Source of the DNA: CAVQEK01 sp963711495
GTDB taxonomy: Bacteria > Bacteroidota > Bacteroidia > Cytophagales > Cyclobacteriaceae
Assembly: GCA_963711495.1 (NCBI GenBank)
Contig: CAVQEK010000004.1
Coordinates: 2,294,001-2,358,000, forward strand
DNA length: 64,000 nucleotides
Reading direction: 5' to 3'
Positions 8,698-16,746 of this stretch are shown in pieces (position 1 is the stretch's first letter; each line of letters opens with the position of its first letter). The translations under genes were made by a program, and so were the position numbers. Under the pieces are notes generated by a model that did not search any database, was not told the origin of the DNA, and worked only from the letters and a program-made list of their open reading frames with translations.

Positions 8698-9451
8698 AGG
8701 TCATATAACGTATCTGTTGTTTGAATCCGGACTTGATGATCATCATCAAATGCACGAACAAAAAGAGCTCAAGCGCTACGGATGTGAAAAAATGTATCGT
8801 ACGGGTTGATTGAAATCCGCCAAAAATCTTTAAAAGAAATGGGTATGCCGCAGTAATCGCTGGCGACATGGATAGACCTGTAATTACGATCAGTGGCAAT
8901 GCGACGAACAAAACCACCATATAGGCAAGTTTTTGCAACAGGCCATATTGTGGGCCGCCCGATGCCGGCGGAATACGCATGCGGAGGTGATCCATCAAGT
9001 CCTGCCAGAATAAATGTGAAAACAGTTCTTTCCTCTTTGGCCAGATGTGATGTATAAAATGGCCACTTACAATCCCGATGAGCAGATACACCAGTCCTGC
9101 TGCGACAAGAAACCAGGCAGCAAAAAAATGAAGGCTGCGTCCCCAACTATTTTCATTAAACATTTCTTCATCGAAAGTACGGGCCGCACTCACCGGTGAC
9201 CCTTTCGTTTCAAAAAAAGGAACGCTCTTTTCCCAGCTATCCCGTTGGTAGTTGCGGCTGATGGGAAATTCCAGTATTGCATGGGTCAACTCGTTTCCAA
9301 CCTCTCCCCAATAGAGCCGCGGATGGACCATAAGGATTTCAAAGCCACTGAAAACCAAAACCAGAAAACTTAGGGATACTATCCAGTGACAAGCCTTCAC
9401 CCAGGATCTATGCTGTTTTTTTGCCGGATGTAAAGTGCTTTGAGGGTTCAT
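8675..9451 (-). CDS. Membrane cytochrome b subunit (b561 / formate-dehydrogenase-gamma-like)
   Basis: A 258-residue integral membrane protein with about four hydrophobic segments. Histidines at about 22, 108, 220 and 234 lie in hydrophobic helices and fit ligands for two b hemes, as in Ni-hydrogenase or thiosulfate-reductase type cytochrome b. The insertion between helices 1 and 2 (about residues 42-105) is long and periplasmic. It overlaps the downstream molybdoenzyme gene by 23 bp, so the two form a two-gene operon. The pair probably exchanges electrons between the quinone pool and the exported molybdoenzyme, as MsrQ does for MsrP, though this protein is not an obvious MsrQ. Confidence 0.8.
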   Translation of the reverse strand: MNPQSTLHPAKKQHRSWVKACHWIVSLSFLVLVFSGFEILMVHPRLYWGEVGNELTHAILEFPISRNYQRDSWEKSVPFFETKGSPVSAARTFDEEMFNENSWGRSLHFFAAWFLVAAGLVYLLIGIVSGHFIHHIWPKRKELFSHLFWQDLMDHLRMRIPPASGGPQYGLLQKLAYMVVLFVALPLIVITGLSMSPAITAAYPFLLKIFGGFQSTRTIHFFTSVALELFLFVHLMMIIKSGFKQQIRYMTYGKSEKK

Positions 9452-9555
9452 CGGATGACAATCATTTTCTCAGATCACCAAATTTGAATATAGTGAATAA
9501 AATGGAAAGAATAATTACCATACAGGTCTTTAAGTTTTGGATTTCAATTGAATAT

Positions 9556-9700
9556 GCCCAAACCGGTTCAATTCGAGACAACCAATTTGAACTGAACGGA
9601 AGACGCATCAATTGATGTCCGACTGTCAAATTTTTGGTAAATTGGCTATCTTACTAATAGGAACCCATATCAGGGATTACTACTAACGGGAATTTTGGGT
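9556..9700 (+). repeat. Dispersed structured repeat, copy B (long form)
   Basis: This aligns with copy A from GCCCAAACCGGTTCAATTCG through TTTTTGGTAAATTGGCTATC to the right end. The left hairpin is GTTCAATT...AATTTGAAC; the outermost pair is G-C here but A-T in copy A, a compensated change. The right-end hairpin is degraded. The copy ends about 18 bp before the start codon of the monooxygenase-domain lipoprotein. Confidence 0.72.
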
Positions 9701-9717
9701 TTAAAAAAATTATCGTT

Positions 9718-10152
9718 ATGAAATTTCAGAACTTTGTTTTCGCAGCCATTGCCCTAATATTCGTGCTCAATTCCTGTAATAAATCAGATAAGGTAAAAAA
9801 TGATATGACCAATTTAGATATGAATAATATGATGATTCGGATGGCTGAAATTGAAATAGATTCGAATTATATCGATGATTACAAAGCCATTCTAAAAGAA
9901 GAATCGGAGGCGTCTGTCAGGCTGGAGCCGGGAGTTATTGCGATTTATCCGATGTACCGGAAAGATAACCCGACTCAAATAAGACTTTTGGAGATCTATG
10001 CTGGCAGAGAAGTTTACGAATCACATTTAAAAACCCCACATTTTCTCAATTACAAAACTTCAACGCTAAAAATGGTGAAATCATTGAAATTGATAGATAT
10101 GGAACCTATAGATATTGCGACAATGCCTAAGATATTTCGGAAGTTACCATAG
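9718..10152 (+). CDS. Lipoprotein with antibiotic-biosynthesis-monooxygenase (ABM) domain
   Basis: The protein has 144 residues. A lipoprotein signal peptide ends in LNSC (Cys at residue 20), followed by a short polar linker. From about residue 40 it carries a dimeric ferredoxin-like fold typical of ABM/quinol monooxygenase proteins: MAEIEIDSNYIDDYKAILKEE, then EPGVIAIYP, RLLEIYAGREVYESHLKTPHF. Related periplasmic proteins occur widely in Bacteroidota. The reaction is unknown, and many family members act as small oxygenases or stress proteins. It is a single-gene unit directly behind repeat copy B. Confidence 0.78.
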   Translation: MKFQNFVFAAIALIFVLNSCNKSDKVKNDMTNLDMNNMMIRMAEIEIDSNYIDDYKAILKEESEASVRLEPGVIAIYPMYRKDNPTQIRLLEIYAGREVYESHLKTPHFLNYKTSTLKMVKSLKLIDMEPIDIATMPKIFRKLP

Positions 10153-10356
10153 TAAAAATAATGACGATATACTCAAAAATACCGCCGTCAGCAACAACTG
10201 TGAATGAATAGGGTTTCATCAGTCAAGTTTCAAGACCAATACCATCTTCGAAATTACAGGGCTAAATATAAATATGATCGTTTCACCGATATTTGACCGT
10301 GGGCCCGTGAATATTTTCAGCAACGAGCGTAACAGTAACTTTCAAATCGCGTATTG

Positions 10357-11451
10357 CTATTGCGTTGCCCATGCCAGGCCATCAGGTCCGCCGCCAACAT
10401 CGATTTTATTTATGACAGCGAGTGTTTTCATATCAATAACAGCAACATAATTATCACGTGTGCAGGCCACATAAGCGCGTTTGCCATCCGGTTGCATTAA
10501 AATGCCGGCAGCGCCATGACCAATATCGATCTGCTTCGCCAACTTGCGGGTTTTAACATCAAATACGCTGACATTACCTGACCCAAGACTGGATACGAAC
10601 ACGAGCTTGCCATCGGTTGTAAACGCCAGTCGATTGGCGCCATTTACCTTCGCATCAATTGTTGCGGCTAATTTTTTTGTGTTGAGATTGATGATATAGA
10701 TCTTTCCGTCTTCAGCAGATGCTGTCCATAATGCTGTGCTATCCGGCGATACATCAAACCCTTCGGCACCATTTGACACCGGGATGATCGTTTGTTCCCA
10801 ATGTGCACTTGAGCGTGCTCCCGGAGGTGGAAGATTGTCTTGCGGTGGTGGCATATTGCTCTTGGCGGCATTTTTAGGAGGTGGAGGAAAATTGCTTCGT
10901 GATATCAAAGTGTCCTGCAGAATACTTACTGTACCGGAGGCAACATTGGTGGTATATATTTTCTTTGCATTGTTTGTGACATAGATCATGTGCGTTCTGT
11001 CCTGTCCTGTGCCCATAACCCAGTCAATTTTGTCCGTTGAAGGGTCATAGGACGCCACAGCTTTGGAACCTTCAACCGTAAACCACAATTTATGGTGTAC
11101 AAACGTCAGCCCGTGCGGACCCAACAATGGCTTGGTGTCGATATCGGGCAGGCGTTTTTGGGTGGTAAGGTCTATCACATTGATGGTATGCAAACTACCG
11201 CCACCATAAATAGAAACATAGGCTGTTTTTCCGTCTGATGATGCAATCACTTCGTGGGGATCTTCGCCAACAGGCACTTTACTGAGTATGGTAAGCGTTG
11301 AAGGATCGACCGCTGCCAAAGTATGGTCCCGTTTTGATAACGCTAATATGTATGATGATTGCGCCTGACAAGCTATGTTGATGAACATCAGCATAAACAG
11401 CAACACGGCTACGCCTGCAAAAACTGAAGTGCTTTTTCTGATAGGTATCAT
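10357..11451 (-). CDS. Secreted YVTN-family beta-propeller protein
   Basis: A 364-residue protein with a signal peptide (hydrophobic residues about 10-28, cleavage near ACQAQ). It has about seven repeats of the YVTN/40-residue propeller type, for example TLTILSKVPVGEDPHEVIASSDGKTAYVS, KIYTTNVASGTVSI, GKIYIINLNTKKLAATID and KRAYVACTRDNYVAVID. A proline-rich insertion (PPPPKNAAKSNMPPP, about residues 190-212) interrupts the propeller. Such proteins act as extracellular binding or structural modules, and no enzyme motif is visible. It stands alone on the minus strand between plus-strand genes. Confidence 0.8.
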   Translation of the reverse strand: MIPIRKSTSVFAGVAVLLFMLMFINIACQAQSSYILALSKRDHTLAAVDPSTLTILSKVPVGEDPHEVIASSDGKTAYVSIYGGGSLHTINVIDLTTQKRLPDIDTKPLLGPHGLTFVHHKLWFTVEGSKAVASYDPSTDKIDWVMGTGQDRTHMIYVTNNAKKIYTTNVASGTVSILQDTLISRSNFPPPPKNAAKSNMPPPQDNLPPPGARSSAHWEQTIIPVSNGAEGFDVSPDSTALWTASAEDGKIYIINLNTKKLAATIDAKVNGANRLAFTTDGKLVFVSSLGSGNVSVFDVKTRKLAKQIDIGHGAAGILMQPDGKRAYVACTRDNYVAVIDMKTLAVINKIDVGGGPDGLAWATQ

Positions 11452-11582
11452 AATGTCAATTTTGATGTAAATTGTAAGTTATCCCGAATTTGAATAACCT
11501 GCAATTGTATCTTTTTTTTTCAACGTCATTTTAGGATGGTGCAGGTAAAAGGCATAATTGATGCCTGATAAAGGGAAAAATA

Positions 11583-11676
11583 TCGATTTACGGGCCAATT
11601 GCCAGGTCTTTGGTAAATTGAGTAACTTACTATTATAAACCGATATCAGGAATTACTCCTGTTAGGAAGTAGTTGT
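11583..11676 (+). repeat. Dispersed structured repeat, copy C (short form)
   Basis: Copy C is closely related to copy D: ATCGATTTACGGGCCAATTG, then TTTGGTAAATTGAGTAACTT, TATAAACCGATATCAGGAAT and the right-end hairpin AATTACTCC/GGAAGTAGTT. The left hairpin of copies A and B is missing. It ends about 15 bp before the -33 box of the hicA promoter. Confidence 0.8.
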
Positions 11677-11691
11677 GGTTCATACCAATCA

Positions 11692-11723
11692 TTTGCAACT
11701 GGAAAACAGTTGCATTATCTTTG
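11692..11723 (+). promoter_or_regulatory. hicA promoter with an 8-bp palindromic operator candidate
   Basis: A perfect TTTG (11692-11695) and TATCTTTG (11716-11723) are 20 bases apart, six bases before the ATG. TGCAACTG (11694-11701) and CAGTTGCA (11707-11714) form a perfect inverted repeat that fills the spacer. This position suits autorepression by the ribbon-helix-helix HicB antitoxin (inference). Confidence 0.65.
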
Positions 11724-11729
11724 CGTTAA

Positions 11730-11987
11730 ATGAGTAAGACAGACAAACTGATTCAAAGACTACTTTCAAGACCGAGGGATTTCACTTATGATGAATTGGT
11801 AAAGGTTTTCAATCATTTTGGATACGATGAGATTAAAAAAGGCAAAACTGCAGGGTCCAGGAGGGCATTTGTAAGCGAAGTAACCAAACATATCATTAGC
11901 CTTCACAAACCTCATCCTGGTAATATTTTAAAGATGTATATTATTGATTATGTGATTGCTGAATTAAAGGATCAAGGATTATTATGA
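11730..11987 (+). CDS. hicA: HicA-family mRNA interferase toxin
   Basis: This 85-residue protein has the small double-stranded-RNA-binding-like fold of HicA: KLIQRLLSRPRDFTYDELVKVFNHFGY, GKTAGSRRAFVS, then HKPHPGNILKMYIIDYVIAELKDQGLL. In classical HicA toxins the catalytic His follows GS. Here that site is GSR, and the conserved His residues sit in HKPHP, as in a recognised subfamily. The toxin would cleave mRNA when free of antitoxin. Its stop overlaps hicB by 4 bp. The promoter with a palindrome is immediately upstream. Confidence 0.8.
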   Translation: MSKTDKLIQRLLSRPRDFTYDELVKVFNHFGYDEIKKGKTAGSRRAFVSEVTKHIISLHKPHPGNILKMYIIDYVIAELKDQGLL

Positions 11988-12337
11988 AAGATGTTTTAAA
12001 ATATAAGGATTTCATAGGAACCGTATATTACAGTACAGACGATGACGTGTTTTTTGGCAAACTCGAAGGTATTGATGATTTAATCACTTTTGAGGGAGAT
12101 AATGTTGATCAATTAAAAAGATCATTCCAGGAAGCTGTAGAAGACTATTTAGAATTATGTGAATCTCTTGGTAAAGCACCACATAAATCGTATAAAGGGA
12201 CTTTTAATGTGCGAATTAAACCAAATTTACATAGACAGGCCGCTTATAAATCGGCGGAATTAGGTTTGTCTTTAAATCAATTTGTGGAACAAGCGATAAA
12301 CGATAAATTGACAGGTACCAGCCATAACAATCGCTAA
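11984..12337 (+). CDS. hicB: HicB-family antitoxin with C-terminal ribbon-helix-helix
   Basis: A 117-residue protein. The N-terminal HicB domain (LKYKDFIGTVYYSTDDDVFFGKL, TFEGDNVDQLKRSFQEAVEDYLELCESLGK) is a degenerate RNase H-like fold that would neutralise HicA. The C-terminal part (GTFNVRIKPNLHRQAAYKSAELGLSLNQFVEQAI, about residues 70-105) is an Arc/MetJ-type ribbon-helix-helix that would bind the operator ahead of hicA. It is translationally coupled to hicA by an ATGA overlap. Gene order toxin then antitoxin is normal for HicAB. Confidence 0.85.
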   Translation: MKDVLKYKDFIGTVYYSTDDDVFFGKLEGIDDLITFEGDNVDQLKRSFQEAVEDYLELCESLGKAPHKSYKGTFNVRIKPNLHRQAAYKSAELGLSLNQFVEQAINDKLTGTSHNNR

Positions 12338-12411
12338 GAAACCATATCACGAAACCAAATTCACCGGGAAAAATTCGGCTCTGAATTGTGCATTCCCCCA
12401 ACCAAAGAAAA

Positions 12412-12506
12412 ATCGATTTACAGGCCAGTTGCCAACTTTTGGGTAAATTGAGTAACTTACCATAATAAACCGATATCAGGAATGCTCCTTTTAGGAAGGA
12501 GTTCTC
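12412..12506 (+). repeat. Dispersed structured repeat, copy D (short form)
   Basis: This copy is nearly collinear with copy C: ATCGATTTACAGGCCAGTTG, GGGTAAATTGAGTAACTTAC, ATAAACCGATATCAGGAATG and a right-end hairpin CTCCTT-ttagg-AAGGAG. It lies 56 bp before the mntA start. C and D are about 830 bp apart and flank the HicAB module in direct orientation. Confidence 0.8.
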
Positions 12507-12561
12507 AGCAAGATAGCATCCCAAAAAAACAGAATTTCTCAAAAATCATTATCTTGGTGAA

Positions 12562-12897
12562 ATGAAGCTAAAACAAGAAATACAAAAAAGGATCAATGAT
12601 TTTTTAGATTTATGTCTGGCCCATAAAGTCAAATCATTGTATGCATTTGGTTCTTCAGTCTCGGATAAATTTAATGAAAATGCCAGTGATATAGACTTTC
12701 TTGTTGAAATTGACGACGAAGATCCAATTGAACGTGGAGAAAAACTGATGTCTTTGTGGGATAAACTCGAAGAATTTTTTCACCGTAAAGTAGACTTACT
12801 TACAGATTCCTCCATTAAAAATCCTATCCTTAGAAAAAATATAGACAAAACAAAGATCCTGATTTATGACGGAAAGGGGCAAAAAGTTCTTGTCTGA
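12562..12897 (+). CDS. mntA: MntA-type nucleotidyltransferase antitoxin
   Basis: This 111-residue protein is a minimal nucleotidyltransferase: YAFGSSVSDKF (Gly30-Ser31) followed by SDIDFLVE (Asp43, Asp45), then a helical region and a third acidic strand VDLLTD. In MntA-HepT systems this enzyme AMPylates a tyrosine of the HEPN toxin and so inactivates it. It overlaps the HEPN gene by 32 bp. A TATCTTGG at 12550-12557, five bases ahead of the ATG, resembles a -7 element, without a clear -33 box. Confidence 0.82.
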   Translation: MKLKQEIQKRINDFLDLCLAHKVKSLYAFGSSVSDKFNENASDIDFLVEIDDEDPIERGEKLMSLWDKLEEFFHRKVDLLTDSSIKNPILRKNIDKTKILIYDGKGQKVLV

Positions 12898-13201
12898 TAT
12901 TCTAAGAGCTATTAATCTGATCGAAGATTTCACAAAAGAAATAGACAACTTCAACTCCTATGAAGCCGATCTTAAAAGCCAAAGCGTTACAGAAAGACAA
13001 CTGGCGATAATAGGGGAAGCATTGAGTAAATTCCGTAAGGTTGAACCTGAAGTTCCCATCGAAAATGACAAACAAATAGTTGCTTTTAGAAATCGATTAA
13101 TTCATGCTTATGACAGCATTGATAATGCGATAATTTGGATGATTCTAAAAAAACATCTGCCGAAACTGAAAAAAGAAATTGAAAACAAAGAAGCCATCTA
13201 A
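12866..13201 (+). CDS. hepT: HepT-type HEPN-domain RNase toxin (DUF86)
   Basis: An all-helical 111-residue protein with the HEPN catalytic motif Rx4HxY: Arg75, His80 and Tyr82 in FRNRLIHAYDSID. ERQLAIIGEALSKF is the conserved second helix of the DUF86 family. As a dimer it would act as an RNase, silenced by AMPylation at Tyr82 by the upstream nucleotidyltransferase. The long 32-bp overlap with mntA supports a coupled two-gene module. No promoter of its own is visible. Confidence 0.85.
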   Translation: MTERGKKFLSDILRAINLIEDFTKEIDNFNSYEADLKSQSVTERQLAIIGEALSKFRKVEPEVPIENDKQIVAFRNRLIHAYDSIDNAIIWMILKKHLPKLKKEIENKEAI

Positions 13202-13404
13202 GTTCATTGTGGAAAAAATAATAGTCTCACAAAACCATCATCCTGAACTGTCAGATCAAGTAGGAGCTATTACAAATTAAGGGTTCGGTTCTTCAATCGG
13301 AGCGTGTGTTAAGCTCAACCTCCGGTAGGGGGTACAATAATTAAGCGTCAGGATTTGCAATCTGATTTTTGTAATCCACAAGTCATGCTATGAATGAAAC
13401 CCCA

Positions 13405-16400
13405 TCAACCCGCCAAAACCATCTCCAAAAGTTTTTCATTTTCCAGCAGCCAAAGATGTGTTTGTACGCCCAAGTGATAGCGGTCCATGGAATGGGCTTC
13501 TTCCAGCATTGGTCTGGCTTTGGCGTGGTTTTTCAGGCCCAGGTGCCCCAAGGCCATCATATACCGGCAATGGATGCGGTTGCGCGCATTCAGGTTTTCA
13601 TCCCACACCAGTAAGTCCGGCAGCGATACGGCGAAGTAATCGATTTTTACCTCGTCGAATAAATGTCGCTCGCCATAGTCGATGAGCTTGTTGAAACGGC
13701 TTTTGGCATCATCGGCGCGGTTGAGTTGATAAAACGCCAGCCCCTGGTAGAAGATCTTGTCCGGCGGCTGATCATTATAAAACAACGCCGCGGCGGGCTC
13801 GTAATCGCCGGCAGCAGCCTGCGCAAAATAATCGCTGGCCTTTTCCACATCCCCGGCTTTTTGATGGGCCAGGCCCAGCCAAAAGTGAATGTCATTGTCG
13901 CGCGATCCGTACAATTTTCCCTCGCCCAGGTTGTGTGGAAAAACGAGGGCGCTTTCCAGTTTTTCAATCGCGCGGGAATAATCACCGGTGGCCAGCAGGT
14001 TCTTTGCCGATTCCACCAGGCTGAACATATACTGCCCGGTCACTTTGCCTTCGCCGCCTTCCCAGGGATGAAATTTCCTGGCCATGATCAGTTGATGTGC
14101 TTCATCATGCCGGCGATGCAGGTTCAGGAGCGTTGCCTTTTCCAGGTAGAGGTCGTCGCGCTCATTGATGAGTTCGGGATATTGGTCGATCAGTTGGAGC
14201 CTTTTGGCAGGATCTGCATTCATTTTTTTGTACAACTGGTCCAGTTCCATCAGCGTTCGCTCGTTGCCCGGATCGAGTTCAAAGGCTTTCTCCAGGGACT
14301 CCCGGGCCGCTTGTTTTTGTCCTTGCTTGTTGTAATAAGCCAGGGCCAGGTTGCGGTGGACCACAGCGTACCGGTCGTCCAGCACCCGTGACTTTTCCCA
14401 ACATTCGACAGCTTCCTGATACTGGCGATGGTGAAACCAAAAATTTCCCAGATAATAATAGGCCTTAGCGTCGTTAGGGTTCACTTTTAGGGCAGTTTGC
14501 AAAGCGGGAACCGTTTCGATTTCGTGCGGGAAGCAGTAGTCCGGATTCGCTTGTGCCGCTTGGTCAAAATAGGTTTTGGCACCTGCCATATCATTATTTT
14601 TCCAGGCAAACCACCCCATAAAATATAAGGCAATTGGATTGAAAGCTTTAATCGTTTCCAGCCCGATTTTCAACAGGTCGATGCCTTCTGTATAAAATCC
14701 GGCGTGGGCATAATCCAGCGCAATTTCCTGGTAACTGAAAAGGTTGTCGCGCATCAGGACTTTCAACGACTCCAGTTCTTCGGAGGATTGGGATAACAGG
14801 TATTTTTCAAACAATGCACCGAAGTTAAACCGGTCGATTTCCAGTGACTCATTAATCAACTGAGCCGCGGCGTCCAGTCGATTTAATTTTCGTAATATGA
14901 TGGTTTTCAGGTGTCGCGCCTGATGATGATGTCCCTGGTGAATGAGCGACTGGTCCACCAGTTCCAGGGCCTTTTCAAGGTCTTCCTGCGGGCAGGCCAG
15001 CCGGGCCAGTTCGAAATAACCGCTGGACTTCCAGACCAGGTTCCAGGTGGCTTTATAAAATGCATCGCAGGCTTCGTCATATTTCTCCTGGTATTTTAAT
15101 GATAATCCCAGGTTAAAATAAGATTCACCGCCGTACGGATTAGGATTTCGCGCCGTAAGTGTTTCGATGGCTTTCCGGAAATAAGACTCGGCCTGCTCAA
15201 ACTGTCCCCTGCGGAGCAGCCACAGTCCCAGGGCGTTGTTGTTTCGCACATCGCCGGGGTCCCGCCGGAGCGCTTCCCGGTAATAATCCACCGGATTGAA
15301 CGTGGCATGTCTATATTGCTCCAGGTGCAGGCCGGTGAGATAAAGCTGTTCATTATTGGCAACTTCGGCCGGCGGTTTTGCTGCTTTGGCAGGTTCCGGC
15401 ATCGGCTTTATTTCCGGCTTTTCAGGCTGCCAGGCCACCAGCGTTTTGCCTTGCCGGCTTATGATGGAGATTTTCAATGCATCAGGATCTATTTCCTGGT
15501 CTGCGTTGATCTTTTTCAAATACGAATTGGTGGGCGCGAAATCAAACTGGTCTTCCAAAAGAAGCTGCTCTCCATGCTGCAACAAAATCCTGCTGGCTTG
15601 AAAACTTCCGGTAGCATATGCCTTGATCACGATCTCCCTGCCTTTGATTTCCAAATTGACAAGTGCGTCCCTAGTGGCGTTTTTAACAATGCCTACGTCT
15701 CGATAGGGCATGAAATATTGGGTGAACGCTTTTTCCTCGCCCGGCATGATCCAGGAAAAGTCGGGCTGATTGTCAGTGTACACGCCGCACATCAGTTCGA
15801 TGTAGGAGCCGTCTTCATCGGTCAGGTTTCGGTCCCAGGCTTTGCCAAATTCACCGTTTCCCCAGGTCCACTGTTTTTTGCCCGGCGATACATGATGATC
15901 GGCAACGTGCAGCAGGCCGCCCTGCGTATCATGTTCATACCCGCCGACGAAGTCGTATTTGGAAGAGACCGCCATATACGACGTGGGTACCGGAATATTT
16001 TTATACCGCGAGATGTCGACCCCTGCGGCATAATCGACTTTATAGTAAGTCCCGGTGGCAATGGGAAACCGGGAAACATCGCGCTTGCCATGGTCGAATA
16101 CGGCATGCACATCGGGCGGGAAAACCGACTGATAGTGATCGTTTACGTGAACCGCCGGATTGGCCCACCACAAGAAAGTTTGCGGAAAGGGAGTCCGATT
16201 GTACAATTTCACCTTTATTTCCAGGTAGATCCTATCGGGATGCAGGGTAAAACCGGCCATGCCCTTGGTACGGAACATTTTCTCGATCTCACTGCACCAG
16301 ACTGTTTTGCTGCCATCGGCGCGCGTTTCAATGGTATAATCTACCGGTTGGTAAGTGCCTGGCCGGTGATGCTGGGGCCAGTTGAATTCTATCCCGCCTG

Positions 16401-16746
16401 AGATCCAGGGCCCGGTGAGCCCCACCAATGCCGGTTTGATCACCTGGTTGTAGTACACAAAATGCCGGTTTTTGGTTTTGTCGAAGGCCATTTGGATCCT
16501 TCCGCCCAGTTGTGGCAGGACCATGATCTTCACGTAATCGTTTTCAAGAAATACCGCATTCCAGACCTGGTTTTTCTTTTCATCGCAGATCTTTTCAATC
16601 ACCGGATGCGGGTAAACAACGCCGCTGCTTCCCTGATAAACCCGCTTTTCCAAAAACACCGGGTTCTTTTCCGGTTTACCGATCGGATAGGTGGGTATGC
16701 TCACTTCCTCTTCCCAGGCTTTAACTGACTGCATATTGATCTTCAA
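13405..16746 (-). CDS. DUF5107 domain protein with long TPR array
   Basis: A 1113-residue protein. The N-terminal part (about 1-420) is the DUF5107 beta-rich domain, with blocks VVYPHPVIEKICDEKK, LGGRIQMAFDKTKNRHFVYYN and ISGGIEFNWPQHHRPGTYQPVDY that recall the mutarotase/beta-sandwich carbohydrate-binding folds. A linker (about 440-480, rich in Pro, Ala and Lys) leads to more than ten tetratricopeptide repeats (about 485-1100), such as YREALRRDPGDVRNNNALGLWLLRRGQFEQAESYFRKAI. No signal peptide is evident, so it is probably cytoplasmic. It overlaps the upstream GH2 gene by 4 bp and is the last gene of the porter-GH2 operon. DUF5107 proteins are usually linked to glycosidase genes, suggesting a role in sugar handling. 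Confidence 0.82.
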   Translation of the reverse strand: MKINMQSVKAWEEEVSIPTYPIGKPEKNPVFLEKRVYQGSSGVVYPHPVIEKICDEKKNQVWNAVFLENDYVKIMVLPQLGGRIQMAFDKTKNRHFVYYNQVIKPALVGLTGPWISGGIEFNWPQHHRPGTYQPVDYTIETRADGSKTVWCSEIEKMFRTKGMAGFTLHPDRIYLEIKVKLYNRTPFPQTFLWWANPAVHVNDHYQSVFPPDVHAVFDHGKRDVSRFPIATGTYYKVDYAAGVDISRYKNIPVPTSYMAVSSKYDFVGGYEHDTQGGLLHVADHHVSPGKKQWTWGNGEFGKAWDRNLTDEDGSYIELMCGVYTDNQPDFSWIMPGEEKAFTQYFMPYRDVGIVKNATRDALVNLEIKGREIVIKAYATGSFQASRILLQHGEQLLLEDQFDFAPTNSYLKKINADQEIDPDALKISIISRQGKTLVAWQPEKPEIKPMPEPAKAAKPPAEVANNEQLYLTGLHLEQYRHATFNPVDYYREALRRDPGDVRNNNALGLWLLRRGQFEQAESYFRKAIETLTARNPNPYGGESYFNLGLSLKYQEKYDEACDAFYKATWNLVWKSSGYFELARLACPQEDLEKALELVDQSLIHQGHHHQARHLKTIILRKLNRLDAAAQLINESLEIDRFNFGALFEKYLLSQSSEELESLKVLMRDNLFSYQEIALDYAHAGFYTEGIDLLKIGLETIKAFNPIALYFMGWFAWKNNDMAGAKTYFDQAAQANPDYCFPHEIETVPALQTALKVNPNDAKAYYYLGNFWFHHRQYQEAVECWEKSRVLDDRYAVVHRNLALAYYNKQGQKQAARESLEKAFELDPGNERTLMELDQLYKKMNADPAKRLQLIDQYPELINERDDLYLEKATLLNLHRRHDEAHQLIMARKFHPWEGGEGKVTGQYMFSLVESAKNLLATGDYSRAIEKLESALVFPHNLGEGKLYGSRDNDIHFWLGLAHQKAGDVEKASDYFAQAAAGDYEPAAALFYNDQPPDKIFYQGLAFYQLNRADDAKSRFNKLIDYGERHLFDEVKIDYFAVSLPDLLVWDENLNARNRIHCRYMMALGHLGLKNHAKARPMLEEAHSMDRYHLGVQTHLWLLENEKLLEMVLAG

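Noticed and set aside
13269..13385. ATTACAAA / TTTGTAAT inverted repeat spanning 117 bp after hepT
   Set aside because: AT-rich 8-bp arms far apart with no nested pairing; expected by chance.
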